Shown in pieces: positions 10,729-22,551 of a DNA stretch of 64,000 bases. The notes below the pieces were generated by a model. It was not told where the DNA came from. It saw nothing but the letters and a program-made list of their open reading frames with translations, and did no database searches. The position numbers and the translations under genes were made by a program. Source of the stretch: Chamaecyparis obtusa. Lineage: Eukaryota; Streptophyta; Pinopsida; Cupressales; Cupressaceae. The stretch covers positions 1,036,001 through 1,100,000 of the forward strand of contig BSBK01001870.1 of NCBI GenBank assembly GCA_027943335.1, written 5' to 3'. Numbering within the stretch: position 1 is the stretch's first letter; every line of letters begins with the position of its first letter.

Positions 10729-11992
10729 TTGGCATATTTTAAACTATATTCTAGCAACACTTTCATACGGTTCTATAGAATTTTTATAGACTTAAGTAGT
10801 AGTTATTAGTCCCTTTTCATAGATTATGATACTTAGTTATTAATGATGGAAGATACCTATTATAGTAATCCTTGTTATAGTTTTTATACATACTACTTAT
10901 TATTTTGATAAATGATGTTTGCCTTTGAGACTTTATCTTCATGCATCCATTACTATTTGTTTTCCTACAACCATATGAGAAATGTTGTTTTCTTGTATTT
11001 AATGAACTATAGATGCATTGAATATGGATAATAAACATTTGACTGATTCTGTGTCAAGATAATCCCTTTCTACAGGAAACAAATTGTTTCTACAGAACCC
11101 AATGATACAGGAGTGAATTTACACTCCACTAGGTTGTTGTCCAATAGACCTGGTGAATATCGATTCAGTTAGAGAAGTGTAGAGTGATAGGAGCAGTTAT
11201 GTGATCTATTCGCAAGTGTTCCATAAATCTAGTGGAAATGTCTTTATGATTGACAAATCCAGAAGGAGAATACCATTAATGTTTCTCAGTTGATTTGAAT
11301 TAGTTTTCCTTTGCCCACTCTCTGTTAGTAATGGGAGTTTTGTTTGTAATAAAATCTTTCCACCTTAAGTGGATAAGCCAATTGAAATATTCAATTTTAT
11401 TTGTCAATAAATAGCTTTTCCTTTAGCTGAAGTGATATAGAAAAATAGATGGAAATAGATAGAGAAGGAATATAGAAAAGTAGTAATACCAGTTCTCAGA
11501 AGTTAGTCTTTTTACTAGCAATGTACTTCCTGATGTTGATTCAATAATATGATTTTACAATTTGAAGTTTAGCCTATATTTTTCCCAAGACACCAACTGA
11601 GGGGGCCCACTTAGGAAAGTGTCTATTTCTTTCCTTTTCAACAAATAGAATAGTCGTTCTTTAATTTCCTGTAAAATTTTAGTGACTATTCCCCCAGCTG
11701 ATGGATGTACAAAATTGTTAACTATTCTTGTAGCCATTGAGTAGTTCTTATTTCCTATAGCTTAAGTGTTTCTTCCATTTGAATTAAAATCTATTTATTG
11801 TATATTCATTTCCAACATCGTGTTCTTATATATAGGATACATGTTTATTACAAAAGACTAGTGCATATATTGTGCTAATCCCTTTCAAGTTATATGACCC
11901 CAAGTTGACAATTAAGTGATTCTTTTAGATAGATTTTTGGCTGCCCGATATGATGTCCAATCACTGAGTAGGGGAATGTCCTTTCCTAGTTA
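10729..11992. other. Intergenic or element 3' noncoding sequence
   Basis: AT-rich, with no coding signal beyond short chance frames (10817-11038 and 11555-11737 on the minus strand). I found no convincing LTR end, polypurine tract or primer-binding site that would close the Athila-like element or open the next one, so both boundaries here are unresolved. Confidence 0.4.
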
Positions 11993-12576
11993 ATGAATTC
12001 AATTAAGATTACTACAACCAACATGAATATTAATGACATAAACCCTATCATGGATAATAACTCTTTCCATTCTTCTCATGATGAAGATGAGGCTTTAAGG
12101 GTTCTTCCCATGCAAGTCCAAAACCATTCCCCTGAATTCAAGAAATTTGAACAATGGTTAGGACACGAAAACCCTTATCCTGAGGTCATTTCCATTGTCG
12201 AAGTTTTAAGGAGAATCATTCATAATGATAAACATGGTGTTAACATATTGTGTAGTATCTCTCATCTCATTAATACCAATATCTAGCCTATTAGGAATTT
12301 TTCTCAAGATTTAGGTATTATTTAACCTACTATTAATGTTGAGACCTCTACACCTATCTCTCCTTCCATTCCTAGTGTGTCAACTTATGTTCCACCTATC
12401 ATAACGACTTTAATTCAAAATTGTAATCTTGCACATGTGAGCATTCCTAATCTTTATTTTTCTGCTTCCATTCCTTCCACTATTCAATGTATTTTATTTC
12501 CTTCATCAATCCCCACTTACCATATTGTTTCATTTTCATATTCAACTATTCCTTTAATTTTCAACAATGTTCCTAG

Positions 12577-13826
12577 TGTAATACCCCAAAAATGGGCTAT
12601 ATGTTCATTAACCTCCTACATCGACAAATCGAACGAAATCGACATCAAAGTCCTAACCTAAGGCACATCTAAACATCATCGAATCATAATTGATTATCTT
12701 AAATTCTGCATCGGGGAATATTCCTAGTAATATTCCTAATCATCATAATTATCTTTAATTTTATAATTATTTGGCAATAAATCACATTTATCCTAAAGTT
12801 TGATTAATTGAATATTTTCATATTTAATTAATTAGATTTAATATTTGCCACTTAATTGTGTAATTAAATTTAATTATATCTATTATTAATTGTATTATTT
12901 AATTTTGACAATAAATCTAATATCATATGAATAATTGATTAAATTTTTATTTAATTAATTAAAGCAAGTTGTCATTATTTAATAATATAGTTTTTAATAA
13001 AAAATTGATTAAATAATTGATTAACCCATAAATCAATTATTTTATTTTTAAAAGCAGTTAAGTTAGAAATAAATCACTTTATTATTAAATTAATTCATAA
13101 ATAAAACATGCACAATCATAAAAGCAAACAACTATCAATTATCAATTAAAGCTAAACTCTATTTTGGGTTAAAGCTTAGCTTTTGCATATTTTTGTGAGT
13201 TAATTATCCTTTATTTAAAAATAACTCAAAAATCAACTTGAGTTATTTGAGTGATTTATGGCTTTTATCCATGCACCTCCAAAGCCCTGGATTTCTATAA
13301 AAACAAGGCTTTAGCTCATCTCTCAATCATCTCGCAAATTGCAAACTTACTCTACAGGAATCATAGCATATCAGATTTGGAGAATTTGCACAATTGGAGC
13401 TTGAAAGAATTAACTTGCGAATTCAAAGCTTTGTGAGATCAATTTCAATTGCATAGTTTTCATATCATAGCATAGAATTTCATAGCTTTGCATACCATTG
13501 TTAGATAGATCAATTCATAGCATATCAATTTCATCTAGCATAGAATCATATCGGTTTTTATCATTCTTATTGCATAGAAAATATCAAAAATATAGATTAA
13601 TTGCATTCAATTTCATATCCATCTTTTGCATTCAAATCCTTCATTTAGGTGTCATCTAGGTCATTGATCCCGATTACAATCTAAGAACATCAATCTCGCA
13701 CCTATTAGAAGGTAGTAAATCGCTTGGTTACATAGTTTTCAATTTTGCACGATTTCAATTTTTGCTAACCTCTAATGTTTTACTGAGTGTTGTGTCTACA
13801 GATCAGGTACAATTTTCACACACACA
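12577..13826 (+). mobile_element. Solo LTR (1250 bp) with CCTAG target-site duplication
   Basis: The sequence begins TGTAATACCCCAAAAATGG and ends CACACACA, giving TG...CA termini, and is flanked by CCTAG at 12572-12576 and 13827-13831. No internal region is present, so it is a solo LTR left by LTR-LTR recombination. It has an AT-rich TTAATTA tract, a TATA box (CTATAAAAAC near 13296-13305) and a U5 part. Orientation is plus, from the TATA box and terminal motifs. Removing the LTR and one CCTAG rejoins the gag frame around it without a shift. Confidence 0.9.
13296..13305 (+). promoter_or_regulatory. TATA box of the solo LTR
   Basis: CTATAAAAAC lies about 720 bp into the 1250-bp LTR, a normal position for the U3 promoter. 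It is surrounded by sequence with few CpG and no other core element that I can identify. Confidence 0.5.
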
Positions 13827-14499
13827 CCTAGTATTTCCAACATATCTCCTTCTTCTATCCTTTCTACTGATTCTACCATTAATATCTTTGCTGAAACCAT
13901 GTCTTCTTTGCAAGAACACATTTCTTCAATGACTCAATCCAAGTTTAACATTCCTACTTGTGATATTTCTAGGTCTTTGGATATTATTTGTGATGTTATT
14001 TCATAATATATGGAGATTCCTCATCTTGAGACCTAGAACAGTAAGGGTGATGCTTTGACTTATGTCAAAACCTTTCAAACCTTGTGTAGTGACTTCTTTC
14101 ATGACCATAGGTTCATGGAAAAGTTATTTACTAGAACCTTTCAAGCTAAAGCCTTGCAATGGTATGGTTCTTTGCCTCTTTATTCTATTGATTCCTTCCA
14201 AAAGATTTCTAACGCTTTCATTAAAAAATGTCAAAACAACATTGGTCCTTAGACTTCTTTGACTAATTTAATTTGTATATTTAAAGAAAATGTGACTAGT
14301 TTTATTGGTAGATTTAAGTATTTTCATGCTTCGATTTCTTATCATGTGCCTAATATTGATGTGCAATGAATTTTCATTGCTAATTTTTGTATGGTGTAAA
14401 ATGGTGATGAATGGTAGACCACCAACCCTTTTCCATCTCATTCAACCAATGATATTGAGTCTACCCAATATTATTCCTCTTTCGTTCAGCTTATTGACT

Positions 14500-15867
14500 A
14501 TGATGATAAAGTTTGTGAAGCTAATTACTTTATCAACCTTCTTAATGAAGCCAACCCCAACATTCAAAATGATCCTTGCATTACCTTTGACCTTGTTGAG
14601 ACAATTAAAACACCTAATGGTGCTCTCTATATTGTCGCAAAGGTTAATGGCCTTCATTCTCATGGTCTCCTTATTGATCCCACTTGCATGGTGAATGTGA
14701 TAACTAAAGAACATATTTTTAGTGGACGATTGCAACATGATATTTATGATAAATTTGATGTTATATTCTAAAATTGAACTGGTCTCCTTTATCCTTCCAT
14801 GGTTATGTTTTACCTCCTTGTTGAAGTTGGTGATAAAACTTTGGATGTTACCTTTATTGTGATCCCAACTTATGATCAATTTAAAGTCAAACTTGGTCTT
14901 CCTTGGCTTACCTCCATGAAATATGTGGCCTCTCCTATTCATAAATGTCTCAAATTTCCTCATAATGGAGAACTCATGACTATTAACCATAGTATTTATT
15001 AGCCTTTAGTGACTTGAGACTCAATTAACCTTGATTTCTTGTGGCCTTATATGCCTCAACCAACTCAAACTCATCTTGATCATCTCTTGCGATCATATCA
15101 ATCTTGCAATGTCCAAAAGATTTATGAACTTATCAAACCTAAGGATGTTCTATCTATTTTCCCTAGATGTGGACTTCTTCCTAAACCTCCTACATCTCCT
15201 ATATATATGCTTTGGTTCCACTTCCTATATCCTATACACATTATCCTCATGAGGTCTCTCAACCTAGTGTGATTCCTTCTGTTCTTCCTCCTAAAGAAGA
15301 AAAGGGCCCGATGTTGATTGATCCTAACCCAAAACAAGTTTCCAACAAAAACAAATGTAACTGTCATGCTTGTGACCATTGTCATAAATGTCATACTATA
15401 TCCCACCAACATGCTTCCCAAAACATTACTTCACCTTATACACCTACTAATTCTTTGCTTCCCAAAAAATTACTTCACCTCATATACCTACTAATGCTTT
15501 TCTTCCCTTTGACCAACCCATGCTTGAGCCAAAGGAGGAAGTTAATTTTAAAAAGATGAAATTGAGAAAACATGACAATTCTATTCATATCTTGGATTCT
15601 ATTACAATTAATTTAGATGAAGAAGATATTGTTGAAAATGATGCTTTTGATGCTAACAATGATATTCATGCTACTAATTCTGATGACATGTTTGAGATGA
15701 TAGATGTTAATCATGATTTTCCAGCTATGTTTTCACGATATTGTTTTATCACTCCTAGTGACAAACAAAGTGACCTATCTTTCCAACATGGTCCTTGTTT
15801 GGAACTATCTATTATTCCATCTACCATGCTTGATATTTCTCCTCTTTTGAGTTTTCCACCTTCCCTA
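14500..15867 (+). pseudogene. Protease-like domain and tail of the non-autonomous gypsy element
   Basis: In phase with gag, codons from about 14500 give a retropepsin-like segment: AKVNGLHSHGLLIDPTCMVN, then VEVGDKTLDVTFIVIP, and LGLPWLTSMKYVASPIHKC at 14880-14950. A DPT triplet stands where retropepsins have D-S/T-G; whether that is active is unclear. A stop occurs at 15000-15002. The tail to 15867 is Pro-rich, then, in a shifted frame from 15520, acidic (NLDEEDIVENDAFDANN). That last frame continues across the copia insertion at 15868. No RT follows. Confidence 0.6.
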
Positions 15868-17052
15868 TGTTGATTGAAGAATCATAATGAGGTCATTGCT
15901 GATGATATTGGAAAGTATGGGTGTCATTACTAGCAAACCATTACATAGGTAAGAAGGATTTACCCATCGATAAATAGGTACACAACTAGTAAACCAATTC
16001 ACCCATTGATGAACTACACTATCGGTAAAGGACTAACCAGTAAAGGGAACATGTAAAGATCTATCAGAAAATAAGTAAATAGGTGAAGTGGTGAACTACC
16101 TACCGGTCAGATAGAAAATAGATGAAAGATAAATAGTTTTGAGCAATCGATGAAATTGATCATAATGGAAGCAGATTCATTTAACATTGACAAAAAAGAA
16201 AGCGTAATACATAGATTAGAGAGTTAATTAAAGTGAATTATAAGGAATGATCAACTAGACATCATACTAATTTCAAGGTATAATTGGTGAATAATAATGA
16301 AGCATTTACACACCTAGGGAATGACAAGCATTAATGTCTACCTAACAGATGCAGTGAAAGATTTAGGTTTTCTATGTTTAGGTTTTTACGCTAGTGGGAT
16401 CAAGTACCATAATTTTTTTTACATCTAGAGGCAGACATTGTGTAACAAGTAGAGAGAGTAAGAGAGAGATAAGATTGAGAAGTTGAAGTGATTGATGCAG
16501 GAAAAAATGTGCGGTCACAAAGTTAACTTCAGAAAAGTTGCAGAAGGTTTAAATGAACATAAACAAAGCTAAAAGGATCTGATCAAGCATTGAAGGGTGA
16601 AAATTATAGGTCAAGTTTCTTTTTGTATTCCTAACAGTTTTCAAAAAGTTTCTAAAATCCTCTAACAAGGTAGTCTTTAACAGGACTTTATTGTAAATCC
16701 CTTAACTGGGTAAACACTGTTATAAAGGGATAAAATCCCTTATCAGGGTAGTTTGTAATAGGACTTTTAGATACATCTAATAATTGGTAGTACTTTTCTA
16801 CTTTAGTCAATAGTTGTGGGTGTCATCCCCACTGTAGTTTTTCCCTCTAATCGATGGTTCATGTGATACCAAAATTAAGGTATTGTGTGTATGGACTGTT
16901 TATGATTTCATTGCATTAATACTTTACATTTCAAGTCTTATGCTTTATAGTTATGTAAGTGTATTTTTCTATAAGAAAAAGGTTATCAATCTAAACTAGT
17001 GAAGTATTATAGTATTTATTCACCCCCCTCTCAGTACCTATTATTTCCAATA
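15868..17052 (+). repeat. 5' LTR of the non-autonomous copia element
   Basis: Begins TGTTGATTGAAGAATCATAA and ends TTCCAATA, a decayed CCAACA end. It is 1185 bp against 1254 bp for the 3' LTR; the difference is one indel near 16775, where the 3' LTR has about 69 extra bp. The two are otherwise easily alignable along their length, which puts their insertion after that of the host element but still old. Confidence 0.9.
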
Positions 17053-17065
17053 ATTGGTATCAGAG
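17053..17065 (+). other. Primer-binding site (initiator tRNA-Met)
   Basis: ATTGGTATCAGAG directly follows the 5' LTR. TGGTATCAGAGC is the common plant copia sequence complementary to the 3' end of initiator tRNA-Met; here 11 of those 12 bases are present before the match ends. Confidence 0.9.
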
Positions 17066-17115
17066 ATAGTGTTCTCTAGAGGGAAGTTTAACAACTTGAG
17101 AGAAGATCTGGGAAG

Positions 17116-18330
17116 ATGGATAGGTATAGGAAAGAGAGACAACTAGAGGATGCCTTGGAAGTAGAAATTGAACAGATACAAGATCTGAAAGATAAGTTGA
17201 AGGTCTCTTTTAAAAAAAGAAAGGAACTGTCAAAGCAACTGAAGATAAGTCTTGACAATATTGAGGAACTATCAGAAGGAAGTGTTAGCTCAGAAGAAGT
17301 TGATGCAACTATTGCAAATTTTATGGAAAAGAACAATACCTTGAATGAAGATTTGATCAACATGAAAAGAGAACAAGAGAGTCAAGCCCCGATGATGGTA
17401 GAAATAATTGATAGAATGAGAGAAGATAAAAGTTAAAAAGAAATTCTTAAATCTGAGAAGAGAAGTGTTGAACAAACTATCTGAGACAAAGATGCAATCA
17501 TGAAACTACTACAACAGGAAAAGCACACATTGAATGAATAGTTGAACAACACAAGTGAAGAAAACATATAGATACTTGCTGAAAAGGAAAAACTAAAAAA
17601 AGAGATTGAGCAATTGAGGAATGATCTAGAAGTTGAAAATGAAGTCAATGAAAGATTCAAAAGGTTTGAGTTGAGAATGAAGAAAATTGATGAACAATTG
17701 AAGAACCAAAGAAGACATAAGGATAGTATTGGTCTAGGATATACCAGTGACAACAAACTTGAAGTTGGAGAATCATCCAAATCTCAAGAAAATAATTCAT
17801 CACAAGATCCTATCAACATGCAAGGTAAGAAACCCACTAAACCTATCTGTTATAACTATGGAAATCTTGGTCATACATCTAATGTCTGTAGAAGCAGACC
17901 GGTCAATGTATCTAGAGGTACACCATTTAATGGACACTATTATAATTGCAATAAATATGGTCACCAAGATTATGAGTGCAGATCAAGATCTAGTAGAAGA
18001 TCATCTGAAGGAAGCTTTAATGGTTTACTATTACACATGCAACAAATATGGACATAGGTAAGGACATTGCAGAACAAGAATGGCTAACCATCTGGTGAAT
18101 AATATAAGAAGAGAAGGAAACATAAATGTTTCATGTTCTATCTATGGAAATCATGGACATATGGTAGTTAATTGTCTATTAAGGAATTTGAGAGGTAATT
18201 TTGGACCCTAGAGGTCAACATGTATGAATTTTTTTCATTGTCACAAGATTGGACATCTTACAAGAGATTGTTGGCATAGGAACCAGTCACCAAGCAATGC
18301 AGGTAGAAAAGGAAAAAGGACTTGTAAATA
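17116..18330 (+). pseudogene. Gag-like coiled-coil protein with a run of degenerate CCHC knuckles
   Basis: The ATG at 17116 opens a frame that stays in phase, with stops, to 18057. The first about 190 residues are Glu/Lys/Leu-rich with heptad spacing, a probable long coiled coil. The C-terminal part holds zinc-knuckle-like units: CYNYGNLGHTSNVC, YYNCNKYGHQDYEC, a TCNKYGH unit, CSIYGNHGHMVVNC and FFHCHKIGHLTRDC. In four of the five a cysteine has become Tyr or Phe, so RNA binding is probably lost. A frame shift near 18030 puts the last knuckles in another frame. CCHC knuckles in retrotransposon gag bind and package RNA; five in a row is more than the usual one or two. Confidence 0.6.
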
Positions 18331-18940
18331 TTGAATAAATGAGGAGTGAGATGATTAATATATGGATAAATAAGGAAGAAAGTAGTGCATGTACCAATGC
18401 ATAAACATGCAACTCATCCTCCTATGGTATAGATGATTTATCATCTAACTAAGCAAGTAAGTATTTATTAGGGACTAAATACCATTGTTATATCTACTGG
18501 TCCCTTACATTGTTTAGTTGAATTATCTATTAGCATGAATAGATGCACATAATATGAAGTTGAACAAATTTGGTTATAAATTCTCTATCATTTGGAGTTG
18601 TACATCTATTGATTAACACATAATTAAGTCACCTATTGAAAAAGGAGTATGAGGAGGCTATCGGTAAACTACATTTAATGTTTGTACCTAATGTTGTCAC
18701 TGGAAAACCTATCGATAAAATAAGTATCAAGGTTAACCTACTCATCATTCATTTTACATTTTGGTAAGTGATTGTCTAAGAAGAGAGTATTTGTCATCCA
18801 TTGTGTGATTTACAAATTGGAATTATTTGTGAAGAATCAAGATGAATAGATTGCAAGCCCTAGTCAAGCAGTAGATGTAGAGTGGTGAAAAATCTTATAG
18901 GGACTTCAAAGAGTAAGCTGAAATTATTTGGACATAAATC
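18331..18940. other. Spacer between the two ORFs of the non-autonomous copia element
   Basis: Short frames with many stops and no motif. This is where protease, integrase and RT would begin in an autonomous copia element; none of their signatures (D-S-G, HHCC, YVDD-type) can be read. Confidence 0.4.
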
Positions 18941-20557
18941 ATGGAAGAGAATGTTGACACCCCTATCTTGATCAAGATCACACAGGAGCCCAAGCCTGAA
19001 TACAAAATTTTCCCATTGAAGGCAACAAAAGTTGATAGAGAAGGTGCCCTATTGTTAATTCCTTCCCAAGTAATGTTGACATAAGATGTAAGAAAATTTA
19101 TCCACTATAAGTTGAATGAACTAGGAGATAAGAAAATTCAAGACGAATACCTAGAAATGTGCAAAGACAGTGAGTTGAATGACAAGTTTAAGCATTTGGT
19201 TACTAAGGTTTTAACACATTTGGTTGACCTACCAAAAGTATTGATTTAAAAATGGATTAGGTATGTGATGAGTTGGTATCATGATCAATTTATCTGATTA
19301 GAAGAAGAAAAACCTATTAAAATCTCAAATGATTTGATTCATATGGTCACAGGACTATCGACAGACAAAGAACAATGTACCCTAAGACTTGTATCTAGGG
19401 ATGAAGTAGAAGAACTAACCAAGTCAAAACAAGATCACTGATATATGACATTATAGGCCAAGAGGTAAGATTTGTCTCAATGATTATCGGTTATAAATTC
19501 TATCAATCTAGTCGGTTGAATAGCATCCCTGATAGAGCAATTCATGCAACCTATGAGTTTTTGAAATTGGGAAAGAGGTACGACCTAGAAGAAATGACAA
19601 GATCACAACAATGTGAGAAATAAAATGAATTTCACCATGGATACAATCAATGAAGTTATAGAAAAATCCACCACCGATCCATAACTAATCCAAGTTGAAG
19701 ATGAACCATTGGAAACACCACTTATGGTGAACCTAATTGAGCAACAAGGAAACATTGTTGATACCAAGGAAAGATAAAGGGATGAATCTATGCAAAGAAA
19801 ATATATTAAAAATAGGACAAAGGTGACATAGAAACCTATGGACTCAAACATGCCACCATAGGAAGCAACAAATCAACCCCAGGAACAACACAAAGATATG
19901 GGTGATCAAGGTCACACAGACCACTAGGCTAAGATGAAATCCAATCATGAGAAAAGAAAGGAAGAAGATACATAAAAGATAACAAGATATGAAACTAAGA
20001 AGGATGGAAGTGAGGACATACATAAGGATGAAGAGGAGACATCAAGAGGTCTAGGTGATATTACACAAGGAAACACCCCTTGTAGATCTCAGGAGGTTAA
20101 AAATGACACAAGTACAGAGAAGAAGAGACAAAGAACTGAAGATGATGATGAAGAAGAAGAATATGATCTTGAATTTGAAATCTTGAAGAAGTATCCCAAG
20201 AAGATTAAGTACAAGGGAACACTACTTTACACTCCAAAATTAGCTGAGAAAGTTGAAAAAGATAGAGAAAAGAGGAAGTGTCAAAAGAGAAGAATATTGA
20301 AGAAAATAGTTACTTTACTGTCAGACTTAATTCCTGATGTAAAAATTGATAGTGATGAGCTATTGATTGATCAAATTAAGACACTAATTGATGCAATCAC
20401 TACTTCAAAACATGACCTAGAAGAACAGATAGCTACAAGAGAAAAGAAGAGGATAGAGAAAGAACTCATGGAGAAAATCTTACAAAATATTGTCATTGTC
20501 AAAGTCTCATTACTTGAGATGATGAAAGAGATGAAGAGTGCATTGATAGAATTGTAA
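18941..20557 (+). pseudogene. Second ORF of the non-autonomous copia element, unrecognised
   Basis: From the ATG at 18941 one phase can be followed for about 538 codons to TAA at 20555-20557, with perhaps a dozen internal stops. The N-terminal half contains KISNDLIHMVTGLS and other segments suggesting a folded domain; the middle is polar and Gln/Asp/Lys-rich; an acidic run (EDDDEEEEYDLEFE) near 20140-20180 is followed by a basic, then helical C terminus (GTLLYTPKLAEKVEKDREK). I do not recognise it. Such accessory ORFs occur in some large non-autonomous plant elements, but no function can be assigned. Confidence 0.5.
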
Positions 20558-21070
20558 GATACTTGGAAAACTATCTATTCTTACAAACTTTACTACTGAC
20601 CTAAAGGGAAAGCTAGTTGAACTTGAATACAAAAAGGCTACAACTTTGAACAAGCTAGATCCACTAAATTCATCCATGATGGAGCACATAGAAATAATGA
20701 GGGAAATATCATTTTAAGAAAGATATCTCAAGGAAGAGGAAGGTAGAATAAGGTTAACTCCATTGGAGTTATAGGGTATTATGACCCCTCAGATGGATAT
20801 CATGCATGCATATGTAAAGAAAAGTGAATAATTGATTGTCACCCCAAAGTTGAGCACCATGGACAACATGGAAGAGATAGAATCCGATACACATGGTCAA
20901 CATATTAAGCTGAAGACTTTGAAAGAATCATGGGAGCAATTAGTATCCAATACAAAGGCAAAATTGAAGATTGTGTTTGACAAATTGTGAGCAGTAAGCA
21001 CACTTGTATATATCATTTTGGAATTGTAAGATTCTTGGTTATAGTCTTTGACATTGATTGTTAAAAAGGG

Positions 21071-21262
21071 GGAGTTGTATATTGGAATGTGACAAAGGGT
21101 GAGTTGTATATTGGAATGTGAAAAATGGGGAGTTGTGTGAAATAAGATTACTTAGTGAGGGGGAGTTATATATTAGAATGTGACAAAGGGTGAGTTATAT
21201 ATTGGAATGTGACAAATGGGGAGTTGTGCGAAATAAGATTACTTAGTAAGGGGGAGTTATAA
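21071..21262. repeat. 91-bp tandem duplication rich in GGGGAGTT motifs
   Basis: A unit containing GAATGTGACAAAGGGTGAG starts at 21085 and recurs at 21176, a 91-bp period. Each unit also holds AAATAAGATTACTTAGT and ends in a GGGGGAGTTA motif. The purine motifs resemble the polypurine tract at 21281, so the repeat multiplies PPT-like sequences just before the 3' LTR. Confidence 0.75.
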
Positions 21263-21280
21263 GTTTTTTTCATCAATGTC

Positions 21281-21292
21281 AAAGGGGGAGAA
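21281..21292 (+). other. Polypurine tract of the non-autonomous copia element
   Basis: AAAGGGGGAGAA abuts the 3' LTR start TGTTGATTG at 21293. This is the plus-strand primer site. Confidence 0.85.
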
Positions 21293-22546
21293 TGTTGATT
21301 GAAGAATCATAATGAGGTCATTGATGATGATTTTGGAAAGTATGGTTGTCATTTCTGGAAAACCATTACATAGGTAAGAATATTTTACCCATCAGTAAAC
21401 AGGTACACAACTGGTAAATAAATTCACCCATCAGTGAACTACACTATTAGTAAAGGACTAACCGGTAAAGAGAACATGTAAATATCTATCAGTAAATAAG
21501 TAAATAGGTGAAGCAATGAAGTACCTATTGGTCAGATAACAAAGAGGTGAAAGATAAATTTTTTTGAGCAATCGATGAAACCGATCATGATGGAAGCAGA
21601 TTCATTTAAGATGGACAAAAAGGAAAATGTAATACATAGATTGGAGAGTCAATTAAAATAGTTTATAGGGAATGATCAAATGGACATTATATTGATTTGA
21701 AGGTATAATTGGTGAATAAGAATGAAGCATTTACGCACCTAGGAAATGATAATCATTAATGTCTACCTAACCAACATGGTGAAAGATTTAGGTTTTCTAC
21801 TTCTAGGTTTTCATGCTAGTGAGATCAAGTACCCTAAAACATTTTACATCTAGAGGAAAATATTGTGTAACAAGAAGAGAGAGTAAGAGATATTAAGAGA
21901 GAGATAAGAATGAGAAGTTCAAGTGATTGGTGTAGGAAAAAGGTGCGATCAAAGAGCTGACTTAAAAAAAGCTATAGAAGGTTTGAATGAATAGAAAAAT
22001 AGCTAAAAGGATCTGATCAAGCATTGAAGAGTGCAAATTACAGGTCGAGTTTCTTGTTGTATTCCTAATAGCTTTCATTAAGTTTCTAAAATCCTCTAAG
22101 AAGATAGTTTTAAAAAGACTTTATTGTAAATCCCTTAACTAGGTAAACACTGTAATAGTGGGATAAAATCCCTTAGTAGGGTAGTATGTAATAGGACTTT
22201 TAGATACATCTAACAATGTATCAGTCACTCCTAACATGGTGAGTCACCTAGAAAGTGACTTTTGTATCTCTTAACTAGGTAATACTTTTCTACTGCAATG
22301 AATAGTTGTGGGTGTCATCATCACCATAGTTTCTCCCTCTAACCAAGGGTTTCTGTGATACCAAAATTAAAGTTTTGTGTGTATGAAATATTTATGATTT
22401 CATTGCATTGATACTTTATATTTTAAGTCTTATGATTTATAGTTATGTAAGTGTATTTTTCTACAAGTAAGAGGTTATCAATTTAAACCAGTGAAGCATC
22501 ATAGTATTGATTCACCCCCCCATCTTAGTACCTATTTTTTCCAACG
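21293..22546 (+). repeat. 3' LTR of the non-autonomous copia element
   Basis: 1254 bp, TGTTGATTG to TTCCAACG, where the final CA has become CG. It is followed by the target duplication CCCTA. It retains the segment around 22220-22290 that the 5' LTR lacks. Confidence 0.9.
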
Positions 22547-22551
22547 CCCTA

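Larger units (their letters stand above)
11993..14340 (+). pseudogene. Gag of the non-autonomous gypsy element, split by a solo LTR
   Basis: The frame opened at 11993 runs in one phase to 12576, and after the solo LTR it continues at 13832 in the same phase through 14252. Two stops (near 12284 and 12322) and a few later ones break it. The N-terminal half is acidic and Ser/Pro/Thr-rich. The second half contains the retrotransposon gag domain (LFTRTFQAKALQWYGSLP, then FQKISNAFIKKCQNNIG and TSFIGRFKYFHASISY), which builds the virus-like particle. The Trp-Tyr block at 14160 is the strongest match. The protease-like domain follows in the same frame. Confidence 0.75.
15868..22546 (+). mobile_element. 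Non-autonomous Ty1/copia-type element with CCCTA target-site duplication
   Basis: Two LTRs (15868-17052 and 21293-22546) flank a 4.2-kb internal region. CCCTA stands at 15863-15867 and at 22547-22551. A tRNA-iMet primer-binding site follows the 5' LTR and a purine tract precedes the 3' LTR. Inside are a gag-like coiled-coil protein with degenerate CCHC knuckles and a second long charged ORF, but no protease, integrase, RT or RNase H motifs. This is a large non-autonomous element that must have used proteins of a partner. Confidence 0.85.

Noticed and set aside
14442..14990. 182-codon open frame on the minus strand
   Set aside because: It lies antisense to the gag-protease coding sequence, whose plus-strand motifs are clear (GLLIDPT, VTFIVIP, LGLPWLTSM). 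The minus frame is open only because the sense strand is rich in codons whose complements avoid stops.
17088..17780. Minus-strand Ser/Leu/Phe-rich frames
   Set aside because: They lie opposite the Lys/Glu-rich coiled-coil ORF, which has an ATG after the primer-binding site and zinc knuckles in phase.
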